This document shows, piece by piece, positions 1-10,877 of a stretch of 64,000 nucleotides of DNA. The stretch covers positions 62,001 through 126,000 of the forward strand of contig NZ_JHUV01000010.1 in the NCBI RefSeq assembly GCF_000619805.1. Reading direction: 5' to 3'. Position numbers and translations under genes: made by a program. Position 1 is the stretch's first letter. Each line of letters opens with the position of its first letter. This DNA comes from Sulfurihydrogenibium subterraneum DSM 15120. Its GTDB lineage: Bacteria > Aquificota > Aquificia > Aquificales > Hydrogenothermaceae. The notes under the pieces are model-generated. The model was given only the letters and a program-made list of their open reading frames with translations, ran no database searches and was not told the DNA's origin.

Positions 1-1
1 T

Positions 2-1474
<1,473 letters not shown>

Positions 1475-2464
1475 CTACTTTGTGTATATATCCGTAATAA
1501 ATTTTAACACTTTATCTTTTAAAGGTAAAACTTTCATAAATTTTTTCTTAAGTTTTTCAAACTGTTCTTTGTACTCTTGATACTCTGGTTCTTTTACTAA
1601 AAGTTCAAGCTGGTCTATTATGTCGTTTGCTTCTTTAAAGTTTTTCTTTTCAATAAGTTCTTCTACAGCTTCTATAAGTACAGGTACGTATTTAGGTTCT
1701 ATTTTTAGGTTGTAATCTATCTGAAGTCCTTTTATAAAGTTTTCAGCTGCTTGAACTTTTTTACCTTCGTTTAACTGTTTTTTTGCAAGTTCAAAGTAGT
1801 ACTTTGCTATATCTATAAAATACTGTATTTCTTCTGGAACAAGTATTACTGCTTTTTTAAGGTTTTCTATTGCATCTTCGTAAAGTCCAAGATGGGCTAA
1901 AGAGTGGGCTTTATAAACGTAAGCATCTACAAAGTACTTATTTTTTTCTATAACTTTGTTAAACTGTTCTATGGCTTGTTGATACTTTCTTGCGTTATAT
2001 AGTATTTTTCCCAGTGAGTAGTAGTATCTGTCATCTCCTTCTTGACCTGATACTTTATTAAGGTATTCCATAGCTTTTTGGTCGTTTCCATGCATAAGCT
2101 CTATTTGAGCTAAAAGTGAGTATGCTTCTTTTATTTTGGGGTCTATTTTTATTGCTTCTTCAAGGTCTTTTTTTGCTTCTTCAAACTCTCCTTTTTGTAT
2201 GTAAACTTTTCCTCTTTCAAAGTAAGCCTCTGCATAGTTAGGTTTTAATCTGATTGCCTCTGAAAGATGAACTATTGCCACTTCAAGACTTTCTTGGTTA
2301 AGGTCGTGGGTCGCAACTTTTCCCCTCCAAAAATGTACTTCTGGAATATCTGGATTTAGAAGGAGAGCTTCATCTAAAAGTGTGATAGCCATCTCAAAGT
2401 TTTCGTTTTCATAGTGGTAGATGGCTTTGTTAAGAAGATGGTAAGCTTCACCTGCTGATGTCAT
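1475..2464 (-). CDS. Tetratricopeptide repeat protein
   Basis: A 329-residue soluble protein built almost wholly of TPR helix pairs. About six 34-residue units lie between residues 7 and 215, with the family pattern A-x-x-x-L-x-x-A-I-x-L-x-P. The rest, to about residue 310, is helical and more divergent. TPR arrays are protein-interaction scaffolds; the partner cannot be deduced here. There is no signal peptide. An AGGAGG ribosome binding site precedes the ATG, and the gene leads a probable two-gene operon with serS. Nothing supports a specific function beyond the repeats. Confidence 0.85.
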   Translation of the reverse strand: MTSAGEAYHLLNKAIYHYENENFEMAITLLDEALLLNPDIPEVHFWRGKVATHDLNQESLEVAIVHLSEAIRLKPNYAEAYFERGKVYIQKGEFEEAKKDLEEAIKIDPKIKEAYSLLAQIELMHGNDQKAMEYLNKVSGQEGDDRYYYSLGKILYNARKYQQAIEQFNKVIEKNKYFVDAYVYKAHSLAHLGLYEDAIENLKKAVILVPEEIQYFIDIAKYYFELAKKQLNEGKKVQAAENFIKGLQIDYNLKIEPKYVPVLIEAVEELIEKKNFKEANDIIDQLELLVKEPEYQEYKEQFEKLKKKFMKVLPLKDKVLKFITDIYTK

Positions 2465-2512
2465 GGTTAGTGCCTCCTTACTTTGTGTTTTATATAAGAT
2501 AACACATTTTTA

Positions 2513-2521
2513 TGTTAAAAT
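2513..2521 (+). promoter_or_regulatory. Extended -10 promoter element upstream of tamB
   Basis: TGTTAAAAT fits an extended -10 box (TGn plus TAAAAT) ending 9 bp before the tamB ATG at 2531. Transcription would start at about 2527-2529, leaving almost no leader. I see no Shine-Dalgarno sequence between the box and the ATG, so the mRNA may be leaderless. Prediction from sequence only. Confidence 0.4.
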
Positions 2522-2530
2522 TTTATTTAA

Positions 2531-5500
2531 ATGAAAAAATTCTTAAAGAAAAAAGTTTTAGAAAATAAAGCTATTAAGTTTATACTTAAAATATTAACAG
2601 AAGCTTTTTTTATAGTTTTTCTAATTATTTTACTCTTTTTAGCTGTTTTTTACGTTATTTCAAGTTATCAAGAGATATTGAAAAAATTTGGTGTTTACGT
2701 TGAAGATGATTGTAATTTAAAAAATAGTAAACTAATCTGTAGTTTTATACATATCACAGATAAAAAAGAGTACGATGTAAAACTTGAAAAAGTTGAAGGA
2801 GAGTTTAACTTTTACAACCTTTTAAAGTTTAAGACTTTTGCAAATCTAAAAGTAAATAAACTTAGTGGAAAATACATAAACGACTTAACAGCTCCCCCTT
2901 CTGAAAGTTTTAAGTTTATATTTCCTACATATCTTTTCACATCTTACGTAAATATTGATTTAAAAGATGGAAGCTTTTTTGTAGAAAATGTAGAAAAAGG
3001 TATAAACTTAGATATAAAAAACATCTCTGCCTATAACAACCAAAATTTTGTTTACCTTAAATCTCAGCCGATTTTGACGTTTATTAAAGATAAGAACAGC
3101 TACGACCTGACTCTTACACCAACAGGAAGTTATCAAGTAAAACTCTTTCCTAAAAAAATGATAGTTGAAAATATAAAACTCTTTTACAACTCTGTATATG
3201 CAAATATAAAAAATATTTCTCTTTTTGAAAATAAGACTATTGACCTATCAGCAAGTTTAAACGCTCTAAGTTATTCTTACAAAGATATTAACCTGTCAGG
3301 ATTAAAAGCGGATTTAAACCTTAAAGTCAAAAAAGATACAGACTTAAAATTTGATGGATTTTTAACTCAGCTGAGTTATCAAAACACAAGACTTTTAAAC
3401 AGTAAATTCAAAGGAGAAGTTAACTTTAAAGAAGGAAAGTTAGACGGTAAAACAGAACTTAACATTAGCTCTTTACTGTCAGAAGGCATACAACTTAAAG
3501 ACTTGTTTTTATACTCTGATATAAAAGATAAAGATGGTCTTGTTGTAAAAGGAAAGTATGACTTAAAGTTAGCTACTGGAGATTTTGAATACATTGATAA
3601 ACTTAAAAAATTAAAGTTAGAAGCTGACATACCTTCAGTTAAAAAAGTTTTATCTGCTTTACCGATAAAAAGAAATCAAATTTTAGATTCATTAGATGGT
3701 AAACTAAAGTTATCAGCTGATTACTTTGTAGATAAAGAATTTTCAGATATAACGGTTAACTCTAAAGACTTTACAATTTTAGGACTAAATTACGATTCTT
3801 TATCTGGAAAAATAAATCTATCATTAAAAGAGAAATTTATTAACGCAGATTTAAAAGGCTTAAGTAAAAATCAAACTTTAAGTTTAAAAGGACTTTTAAA
3901 AAACTTTCACGACTTAAAAAATCTATCTTACGATTTTGACATTAATGCTACAAACTTTATTCTTGAAAATCTTTCATATTTAAAAAATATCCCAATAAAA
4001 GCTAACTTAAACGCAAATGGGAAAATTTATGGAGATGTAAACAATTTCCACATAAAACTTAGTGGTAATGCTCCAACTTTCTCTTACGAAGATATAAACC
4101 TTAAAAACTTGATTTATGATTTCTCTTTTGAAAACGACTTAATTAAAGTTAACGCAAACAGTGGAGAAGCTTTAAAATCTAACCTTACATACGACTTAAA
4201 AAATGAAAAATTAAACCTAACTTTAAACGTAAACAGGCAGTTTGACCTTACGCCAATACATCCGTTTTTATTAAAACACTCTAAGGAAGTTTTTGAAAAA
4301 GTATTGCCAAAAACAGCAGAAGGAAGTATTTACATAACGTCAGTCAAAAAAGATTGGAATGTAGATTTAAATCTAAACTACTACCAAGTATACTTAAAAG
4401 ATATTGAAAATACAATTGAAGGTAGTCTATCAGGAAAGTTAAATCAAAATGATATAAATTTAGCCTTAAGCTTTAACAAAGATAACTTAACTTTTAAAAA
4501 CTACACATTGAAAAAGATTTTAGGAAATGTAAGCCTTTTAAATAAAAATCTAAAATTCTCTGTAAAAGCAGAAGGATTAGAAAGATACAAAAACTTTGGT
4601 CTTTCAGCTTCTGGAAGCTACAACTTAGATAAAGAGATTTTTAATCTATCTGTATCGTCAAACTTAGAAAATGAAAATTTACAGCTTAAAGCAGATTTAA
4701 GTGCAGAAGGAACTCTTAACGATTACAAAGGCAAACTATCTACAACTATCAAAAATCAAAAGCAGGTAAATCTAATATTTGATTTTAAAGGAAATAAAGA
4801 TAGACTGCTGGCTTATGGTAAAGATGCTAAAATCTCACATAAAGACTTAAGTTTTAACTTAGGAGAATCTGTAATTACAGTAAATTTTAACAGACAAGAC
4901 CTTCAAAAAAGCTATGGGGTAGCTATTTTTAAAAACGTTGTCGTAAAAGAAAAAGATATAACTTTAGTTAGTTTTTCAGATTTAAAGATAAATTACACAG
5001 ATAAGAAAATTTTTGCAGATAGACAGCTGTTTACAGGAACATTTAAAGGAATGGCAGAAAGGTTTTTATATGATTTAGAAAATAACCTGTTAGACGTTGC
5101 AGTAAGTGGAGATATGGATAAAAATTATGTAGCTCAAATCATTCAGTATGTGAACTTAGATGGAAAAGTAAAGTTTGCAATGGCTTATAAAGGTAAGCCT
5201 GAAGATGTACTTGAAAAAGCATCTTTTAAACTTTATGGAGATAACATCCGTATTAGAACGCCTTACACTTTAAACGTTATATCCTTTGACAAGTTTGATA
5301 TAACATTAAAAGACAATCTTTTGATAGATATAAAAGGTAGAACAAGGTCATCTTACGGAGACAGTAGTATAGCTATAACAGGTAAATATAACTTAAGGAA
5401 AAGAGAAGGCAGTGTATCTGTAATATCTGAACTTCTTCCTATAAAGTATGAAAATATTTATAACGGTGTTGTTTCTACAAATACAGATATAAAGCTTATC

Positions 5501-6334
5501 CAAGACAAAATTTATATAAACTCTAACACACTTACAACAGGAAAAGCAAGAGTAGAGCCTGAATACTTTAGTAAAGAATCTGGAAGTAAACCTGAAATTT
5601 TAAAAAACGTTTATCTTAATATAAAAGTCTCTACCCTCTCACCTATCTTTATAGAGGGAAGCTGGGGAAGAGCTTACGGAGAAGGAAAGTTTGATGTTAA
5701 AGGGACAGCTGAAAAACCTATAGTCAACGGTAATTTTAGAATATCTTACGGTAAGATAGACTTTCTAAAAAATAGGTACAACATTGACTTTATAGATGTA
5801 AAGCTAACAGACAGTAAAACTTACGTAAACGGAAAACTATCAACAAACGTATCTGGAACTTACATATACGTTAACGTATCTGGAGAAGCTGATAATCTAA
5901 AGTACGACTTTTTCTCTACTCCGCCTAAGTCAAAAGATGAGATATTAACATTACTGCTTATCAAAAAAACGCCAGAACAACTTGCATCATCAGGGCTATT
6001 TTCGGTAGTTGGAAGTGTGGTAAAGCTACTTGTGCCGTTTAAAAGTACGGGAGAAGAAGAGGAAGGACTTTTTGGAACAGGATTTAATGTAAATGTTTTG
6101 CCTACTTATAACCCTGTACAGGGCATTACTTTTAGTGTTTATGTACAAAAGTATTTAACAAGAAAGATATATTTAGGATTTTCAAAGCCTGTTTCTACTA
6201 CAACTATTATAAACCAGTATGGATTTTATGAAGCAGGATACAGACTTACAGAAAGAAGCTCATTTGTCTTAAGGCTTTATGATAATAAAGCAAAATCTGC
6301 TGACTTAACATTTACCCTTCCTTTTGATTTTTAA
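2531..6334 (+). CDS. tamB: TamB-family translocation and assembly module protein
   Basis: Large inner-membrane-anchored periplasmic protein of the TamB/AsmA-like group, thought to bridge the inner and outer membranes and to act in outer-membrane protein assembly or phospholipid transport. The 1267 residues compare with 1259 in E. coli TamB. One membrane helix lies at about residues 24-47. About 1000 residues of repetitive beta strand with alternating polar and hydrophobic residues follow. The conserved DUF490 C-terminal end has the signature FSTPPKSKDEILTLLLIKKT and a terminal beta-rich region ending in Phe. No TamA gene is adjacent. The start is set by the membrane helix. No ribosome binding site precedes the ATG (see the promoter entry). 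Confidence 0.88.
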   Translation: MKKFLKKKVLENKAIKFILKILTEAFFIVFLIILLFLAVFYVISSYQEILKKFGVYVEDDCNLKNSKLICSFIHITDKKEYDVKLEKVEGEFNFYNLLKFKTFANLKVNKLSGKYINDLTAPPSESFKFIFPTYLFTSYVNIDLKDGSFFVENVEKGINLDIKNISAYNNQNFVYLKSQPILTFIKDKNSYDLTLTPTGSYQVKLFPKKMIVENIKLFYNSVYANIKNISLFENKTIDLSASLNALSYSYKDINLSGLKADLNLKVKKDTDLKFDGFLTQLSYQNTRLLNSKFKGEVNFKEGKLDGKTELNISSLLSEGIQLKDLFLYSDIKDKDGLVVKGKYDLKLATGDFEYIDKLKKLKLEADIPSVKKVLSALPIKRNQILDSLDGKLKLSADYFVDKEFSDITVNSKDFTILGLNYDSLSGKINLSLKEKFINADLKGLSKNQTLSLKGLLKNFHDLKNLSYDFDINATNFILENLSYLKNIPIKANLNANGKIYGDVNNFHIKLSGNAPTFSYEDINLKNLIYDFSFENDLIKVNANSGEALKSNLTYDLKNEKLNLTLNVNRQFDLTPIHPFLLKHSKEVFEKVLPKTAEGSIYITSVKKDWNVDLNLNYYQVYLKDIENTIEGSLSGKLNQNDINLALSFNKDNLTFKNYTLKKILGNVSLLNKNLKFSVKAEGLERYKNFGLSASGSYNLDKEIFNLSVSSNLENENLQLKADLSAEGTLNDYKGKLSTTIKNQKQVNLIFDFKGNKDRLLAYGKDAKISHKDLSFNLGESVITVNFNRQDLQKSYGVAIFKNVVVKEKDITLVSFSDLKINYTDKKIFADRQLFTGTFKGMAERFLYDLENNLLDVAVSGDMDKNYVAQIIQYVNLDGKVKFAMAYKGKPEDVLEKASFKLYGDNIRIRTPYTLNVISFDKFDITLKDNLLIDIKGRTRSSYGDSSIAITGKYNLRKREGSVSVISELLPIKYENIYNGVVSTNTDIKLIQDKIYINSNTLTTGKARVEPEYFSKESGSKPEILKNVYLNIKVSTLSPIFIEGSWGRAYGEGKFDVKGTAEKPIVNGNFRISYGKIDFLKNRYNIDFIDVKLTDSKTYVNGKLSTNVSGTYIYVNVSGEADNLKYDFFSTPPKSKDEILTLLLIKKTPEQLASSGLFSVVGSVVKLLVPFKSTGEEEEGLFGTGFNVNVLPTYNPVQGITFSVYVQKYLTRKIYLGFSKPVSTTTIINQYGFYEAGYRLTERSSFVLRLYDNKAKSADLTFTLPFDF

Positions 6335-6407
6335 AACCTGTTTTTTAACATAGTTTTTTAGATTAACAAAATTGTAAAATCTTTTAAAACCTGTTAAGGA
6401 GTTTAGA

Positions 6408-7049
6408 TTGAAACTTGTAGAAACTGATTTAGTGTTTTACTTTGAATACGAAAATAAAAAGTCTAAAGATTTTGGATATGTTTTTAATGTAGGACTGCCA
6501 AAAGGAGAGTCTGAATACTTTTTGGCAACCGAAGAGATAATAAAAAATAAGCCAGATTATTTAAAACATCTAAAAAATGTAAAATGGGCTATTTATGATA
6601 AAAACTTTGAAAGAAAGACAGATTATCACTGTTGGATACATACAGCTGGACTGATAAAAGGGCAATCTATCTACTATAAGGTTGAAGAAAATGGTAAAGA
6701 AGCTCTTTTTACCTTAAATGGTCAAAAAACAGAATTTTTTGAAAAGATAAGAGATAGAGGAGCTCTAACTGGAGAAAGTAATTACTTTTGGGGAAAGAAA
6801 AACGGAAAGTTTGCCATTTACGATGTAAACACGGGAGAAAAACTTACAGAAGACTTCAAGTCATCTGTTTTAGCAGGAGTTATTTTAGGGAAAGGGACAT
6901 TTTTTGTAGGGAGCTACGGAGAAGAGATTTTTTACATATTTGATTTAAAAACAGGGGAAAGATTGACAAAAGCCTTTGATGAGCATAAACTTATTGAGAT
7001 TTTAAAACACGGAGATTTAGAAAGAGCGGTAGATGAGATTGGAAGGTAA
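6408..7049 (+). CDS. Uncharacterised protein with four internal G-x-S/G-x-Y/F-F repeats
   Basis: I do not recognise this 213-residue soluble protein. It contains four imperfect repeats, each opening with a block like GLPKGESEYF, GLIKGQSIYY, GALTGESNYF or GVILGKGTFF (residues about 31, 81, 122 and 162). Each is followed by hydrophobic strands and, in three cases, an AIYDxN or IFDLKTGE turn. The layout resembles WG-type or beta-propeller-like strand repeats. The TTG start at 6408 is supported by AAGGAG just upstream. Its stop lies 4 bp before the preferred mtaB start. There is no signal peptide or membrane segment. Function unknown. Confidence 0.75.
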   Translation: MKLVETDLVFYFEYENKKSKDFGYVFNVGLPKGESEYFLATEEIIKNKPDYLKHLKNVKWAIYDKNFERKTDYHCWIHTAGLIKGQSIYYKVEENGKEALFTLNGQKTEFFEKIRDRGALTGESNYFWGKKNGKFAIYDVNTGEKLTEDFKSSVLAGVILGKGTFFVGSYGEEIFYIFDLKTGERLTKAFDEHKLIEILKHGDLERAVDEIGR

Positions 7050-7053
7050 AAAG

Positions 7054-8370
7054 TTGAAGGTGGCTTTTGCAACCCTTGGCTGTCGTATGAACCAGTTTGA
7101 GACGTCAGCATTAGAAGACCAGTTTAGTTTAAAAGGTTATGACATTACAGACTTTGAGTCTGTAGCGGACATTTATATAGTAAACACTTGCACCGTTACA
7201 AATGACGCGGACAGAACTTCAAGAAAAACATTAAGACAGGCAAAAAGGAGAAATCCTAACGCTATCGTCGTTGCAACAGGTTGCTATGCCCAAGTATCTC
7301 CACAAGAGCTTGCAAAAATACCAGAGATAGATTTAGTAATAGGAAACTCTCACAAAACAGCAGTTTTAGAGATAGTAGAAAACTACATAAACGAAAAGTT
7401 TGAAAACAAAGTTTTTATAGATAACATCTTTAGGGAAAACGATTTTAAAACATTTTTTATATCAACCTTCTACGAAGGGTCAAGACCAATACTTAAAGTC
7501 CAAGAAGGTTGCAACAGTTTTTGCTCTTTTTGTATAATTCCTTTTGCAAGAGGAAAAGTAAGAAGTGCAAAGATACAAGATGTTGTAAACCAAGTAAAAT
7601 TCCTTGTGGATATAGGTTATAAAGAGATAGTTTTAACAGGAACTCAACTATCCCAGTTTGGATATGACCATAAAGAAGGCTACCTTTTAGACCTTTTAAA
7701 ACAGCTGATAAAGATAGAAGGACTTTACAGAGTAAGACTTTCATCTATGGGAATAAACGAGCTTGACGACAATTTAATAGACTTTTTAACAACTCAAGAG
7801 AAGATAGCCCCACACTTCCACCTGTCTATCCAGTCAGCTGACGATAAGGTTTTAAAAGATATGAAAAGAAACTATACTGTAAAAGAGTACATAGAAAAAG
7901 TTGAAAAAATATTGAAAAAAAGACCTGATACCGCTATTGGAACAGATATAATAACAGGATTTCCAACAGAAGATGAAACAGCTTTTAAAAACACTGTAAG
8001 GAATGTAGAAGAAATACCTTTTGCATACATTCATGTATTTACCTACTCTATGAGAGACAACACTTCTGCAGTAAAGTTAGGAGACAAAGTCCCGCCACAA
8101 GTTAAAAAAGAAAGAACAAAATTGCTTAGAGAGATAGGAGGAAGGAAAAGTATAGAGTTTAGAAAAAGATTTTTAGACAAGGAACTTGAATTTTTAATAA
8201 TATCAGAAAAAGAAGACTACAAAGTAGGTTTAACAGGAAATTATATCCACGCAAAGATAAGAACAGAAGAACCTTTAAACTCAGTTATAAAAGCTAAACT
8301 TACAAAAGTAGGCTATGAAAGGGAAGACAATTTAGCTATTATAGGAGATAGCTATGCCGATACTAACTAA
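7054..8370 (+). CDS. mtaB: tRNA (N6-threonylcarbamoyladenosine(37)-C2)-methylthiotransferase MtaB
   Basis: Radical-SAM enzyme that adds a methylthio group to t6A at position 37 of ANN-decoding tRNAs. Counting from the upstream in-frame ATG at 7033, the N-terminal UPF0004 domain has Cys17, Cys53 and Cys84 for the auxiliary [4Fe-4S] cluster. The radical-SAM motif C-x3-C-x2-C is Cys160, Cys164 and Cys167. A TRAM-like tail follows. I prefer the TTG at 7054, which sits 7 nt after a clear GGAAGG and gives MKVAFATLGCRMNQ, the usual family N-terminus. The ATG at 7033 has no good ribosome binding site and would overlap the previous gene by 17 bp. The 3' end overlaps the next gene by 17 bp. Confidence 0.93.
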   Translation: MKVAFATLGCRMNQFETSALEDQFSLKGYDITDFESVADIYIVNTCTVTNDADRTSRKTLRQAKRRNPNAIVVATGCYAQVSPQELAKIPEIDLVIGNSHKTAVLEIVENYINEKFENKVFIDNIFRENDFKTFFISTFYEGSRPILKVQEGCNSFCSFCIIPFARGKVRSAKIQDVVNQVKFLVDIGYKEIVLTGTQLSQFGYDHKEGYLLDLLKQLIKIEGLYRVRLSSMGINELDDNLIDFLTTQEKIAPHFHLSIQSADDKVLKDMKRNYTVKEYIEKVEKILKKRPDTAIGTDIITGFPTEDETAFKNTVRNVEEIPFAYIHVFTYSMRDNTSAVKLGDKVPPQVKKERTKLLREIGGRKSIEFRKRFLDKELEFLIISEKEDYKVGLTGNYIHAKIRTEEPLNSVIKAKLTKVGYEREDNLAIIGDSYADTN

Positions 8371-8776
8371 AGATGAAGAAATTAAAGAAGTTTTACAAAA
8401 CAGCAGAACTGTGGCGGTTATAGGGATATCAAACGACCCTTCAAAACCTAGCTACTTTGTTAGTGAGGTAGTTAAATCTTACGGTTTTAAGATGTACTTT
8501 GTAAATCCAAAGTACGAAGGGCAAGAAATATTAGGAGAAAAAGTTTACAAATCAATACTAGACATTCCAGATGAGATAGACATTGTAGATGTTTTTAGAA
8601 GACCTGCAGATGTTGTATTTACAGCTGAAGAAGCTTTAAAAAAAGGTTTTAAAACTTTTTGGTTTCAGCCTGGAACTTACAATCCAGAGGTTGCAGAAAA
8701 GTTATCAAATCTGGGTTATAACGTTATCTACGACAGATGTATGAAGGTAGAATGTCAAAGATTACTTAAAAAGTAG
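8354..8776 (+). CDS. CoA-binding protein (YccU family)
   Basis: A 140-residue single-domain Rossmann protein of the CoA_binding_2 family. The start [25 protein letters not shown] is the nucleotide-binding loop, and the CMKVEC near the C-terminus is the conserved family end. The in vivo role is not established; members bind CoA through a disulphide or ligand interaction. An AGGAGA site precedes the ATG, and the gene overlaps the end of mtaB. It lies 10 bp before folE, so it belongs to the same transcription unit. There is no membrane segment or signal peptide. Confidence 0.87.
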   Translation: MPILTKDEEIKEVLQNSRTVAVIGISNDPSKPSYFVSEVVKSYGFKMYFVNPKYEGQEILGEKVYKSILDIPDEIDIVDVFRRPADVVFTAEEALKKGFKTFWFQPGTYNPEVAEKLSNLGYNVIYDRCMKVECQRLLKK

Positions 8777-8786
8777 GAGAGTAAAG

Positions 8787-10406
8787 ATGGCTATTGATAA
8801 AAACAAGATTGAGCAAGCAATTAGGTTATTTTTAGAAGGAATAGGAGAAGACCCAAATAGAGAAGGTCTTAGAGATACACCAAAAAGAGTTGCAAAGATG
8901 TGGGAAGAGTTTGAAAACCACAGAGAGTTTAACATGACTATCTTTGAAGATGTTGGAAGTTATGATGAGATGGTCGTTATTAGAGATATACAGTTTTTCT
9001 CTTTATGTGAACACCACTTACTACCATTTTTTGGTAAAGCCCACGTTGCCTACATACCTGATAAAAAAGTGTGTGGATTGTCTAAAATTGTTAGAGTTGT
9101 AAATAAATTCTCATACAGACCACAAGTTCAAGAAAGATTAACTGCAGAAATTGCAGAATTTTTAGAAAAAGAGCTTCAACCTAAAGGTGTTGCGGTAGTA
9201 ATGGAAGCAGTTCATCTTTGCTATTCTTCAGATACAGAAATACTGACTGATAAAGGGTGGAAATATTTTAAAGATTTAGATATAGAGGATATGGTAGCTC
9301 AAGTCAATCCTAATACATTAGAAATTTCATTTGTAAAACCAGTATACTACATTAAATATCCATTTAAAGGCATGATGATTAATTTTAGGAGTAAGTCTGT
9401 AGATTTATTAGTATCTCCAGACCATAAAATGCTTTATTCTACAGAATGGATATTTTACAAATCTAAAAATAAAAGATGGATTTCTAAGAAAGCCTATGAA
9501 ATCAAAGACATCCCTAAAATTATAATCCCTCAAGCAGGAAGAATGCAAGGAAAAGAATTAGAATACATAGAAATTGAAGAAGACTATGATAAGGTTTATT
9601 TTGGAAATATAGCAACGAAAACTAGAAAGAAAGTAAAAATAAAAGCTGATACTTTTATTAAGTTTTTAGGTATTTATCTTTCTGAAGGCTCATATCACAT
9701 AAAGAGTAAAAAAGAATATAAAGTAAGAATAGTTCAAAAGATGAACACCTCTTCCGCTAACGAAATAGAAAAAGTTTTAAAGGAATTACCTTTTAATTAC
9801 AAAGTCTATCAAAGAAAGAATGGAACAGTAGAATATGTAATAAATTCAAAAGCTTTAACTAAATATGTGGAAAAATTTGGAAAATCTGCGGACAAGTACA
9901 TACCAGAATTTATTTACTCACTATCAGAAAGACAGAAAAAATTGTTCTTAGATTATTTTATATTGGGAGATGGACATCTAAAGTCTGATGGAAAAACTTT
10001 TCATTTTGTAAGCAAATCAAAAAAACTCATTGATGGTATTCAAGCAATTTATGCAACATTAGGAGTAGCAACAACTGTTTACGAACATAGATATAAAAAT
10101 GGAAAAGTTTACTACAGGTTAGAAACAAGGAAAGATAAAAGAGGAAGGGACAAGTACTACTCTATGGTTAGAGAAGTAGAAGATGTTCCTTATAACGACT
10201 ATATATATTCTGTAACTGTTCCAGAAGGTTATATATTAGTTAGAAGAAATGGCAAAATAGCAATATCTGGAAATTGTATGGCTATGAGGGGAGTTAGAAA
10301 TCCAGATTCAGTTACGGTAACGAGTAAGTTAACAGGAAGATTCCTTGAATGTCAAAAAACAAGGGAAGAGTTTTTAAACTTGATAAACTCCCATAAAAAG
10401 TTATAA
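8787..10406 (+). CDS. folE: GTP cyclohydrolase I with in-frame intein (FolE precursor)
   Basis: FolE converts GTP to 7,8-dihydroneopterin triphosphate, the first step to folate and to queuosine/pterins. The 539-residue precursor is the normal enzyme (187 residues after splicing) split by a 352-residue intein at codons 145-496. The N-extein carries the LCEHHLLPF motif with zinc ligands Cys74 and His77. The C-extein starts [17 protein letters not shown], and its first Cys becomes residue 145 after splicing. That Cys corresponds to the third zinc ligand (Cys181 of E. coli FolE), so the enzyme cannot be active before splicing. The ATG follows a GGAGAG site. Neighbours are housekeeping genes of the same strand. 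Confidence 0.95.
   Translation: MAIDKNKIEQAIRLFLEGIGEDPNREGLRDTPKRVAKMWEEFENHREFNMTIFEDVGSYDEMVVIRDIQFFSLCEHHLLPFFGKAHVAYIPDKKVCGLSKIVRVVNKFSYRPQVQERLTAEIAEFLEKELQPKGVAVVMEAVHLCYSSDTEILTDKGWKYFKDLDIEDMVAQVNPNTLEISFVKPVYYIKYPFKGMMINFRSKSVDLLVSPDHKMLYSTEWIFYKSKNKRWISKKAYEIKDIPKIIIPQAGRMQGKELEYIEIEEDYDKVYFGNIATKTRKKVKIKADTFIKFLGIYLSEGSYHIKSKKEYKVRIVQKMNTSSANEIEKVLKELPFNYKVYQRKNGTVEYVINSKALTKYVEKFGKSADKYIPEFIYSLSERQKKLFLDYFILGDGHLKSDGKTFHFVSKSKKLIDGIQAIYATLGVATTVYEHRYKNGKVYYRLETRKDKRGRDKYYSMVREVEDVPYNDYIYSVTVPEGYILVRRNGKIAISGNCMAMRGVRNPDSVTVTSKLTGRFLECQKTREEFLNLINSHKKL
9219..10274 (+). mobile_element. FolE intein with LAGLIDADG homing endonuclease
   Basis: This is an in-frame protein-splicing element of 352 residues inside folE. 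It starts with Cys1 in a block-A sequence ([20 protein letters not shown]). It has a block-B VSPDHKML with His69, and two LAGLIDADG-type helices at about 149-157 (FLGIYLSEG) and 242-252 ([11 protein letters not shown]). It ends ...KIAISGN, followed by Cys as the +1 extein residue. The two helices imply a homing endonuclease that may still be able to spread the element; activity cannot be judged. The usual penultimate His is Gly (SGN), a less common C-terminal splice junction. Boundaries rest on the rejoined FolE motif HL-CMAMRG. Confidence 0.93.
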
Positions 10407-10439
10407 TAGTTTAATTAAAAAACTAAAGAGGTTATTAAA

Positions 10440-10877
10440 ATGCTAAATGATAAAGATTTGATGAAAAATCCTTTTATGACAAACGAAAAATTTGCCCAGC
10501 AGTTTGACTTTTTAAAGGAAGAAGGAGAGTTTGATAGAATATTAAAAATACTCACAGTCCCAGCAAGAAGTGGTATATACCTATCAAGGTTTGATATTAA
10601 GGATATAGGTTTAGCTTTGGGAATTAGCGTCCCAGTTAGAGAAAGAAAAGAGATGTTAAAAGACCTTTTTTACTACTCAAAACAGATAGATAAAATGAAA
10701 GAGTTTTTAGATTTACTTATTCAGTACACAAATGCAAAAATTAGCCAGTATAGAGAGCTCCAAGAAGCTTTTCCAAAAACAAGTCAAATAATACAAGGAT
10801 GGATTGACAAAGCGGAAAAGTTAATCTCATTCATAGAAAACCTTAAAAAAGAAATTGATATATACAAGGCAGTTTAA
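10440..10877 (+). CDS. Uncharacterised helical protein
   Basis: A 145-residue protein I do not recognise. It is predicted soluble and mostly alpha-helical, with Lys/Glu/Ile-rich segments and a long amphipathic C-terminal helix (about residues 90-142). There are no Cys residues, signal peptide or membrane helix. An AGAGG site precedes the ATG at 10440. Its stop codon overlaps the ATG of the following nucleotidyltransferase gene, so the two are translationally coupled. A link to tRNA 3'-end processing is suggested by position only. Confidence 0.7.
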   Translation: MLNDKDLMKNPFMTNEKFAQQFDFLKEEGEFDRILKILTVPARSGIYLSRFDIKDIGLALGISVPVRERKEMLKDLFYYSKQIDKMKEFLDLLIQYTNAKISQYRELQEAFPKTSQIIQGWIDKAEKLISFIENLKKEIDIYKAV

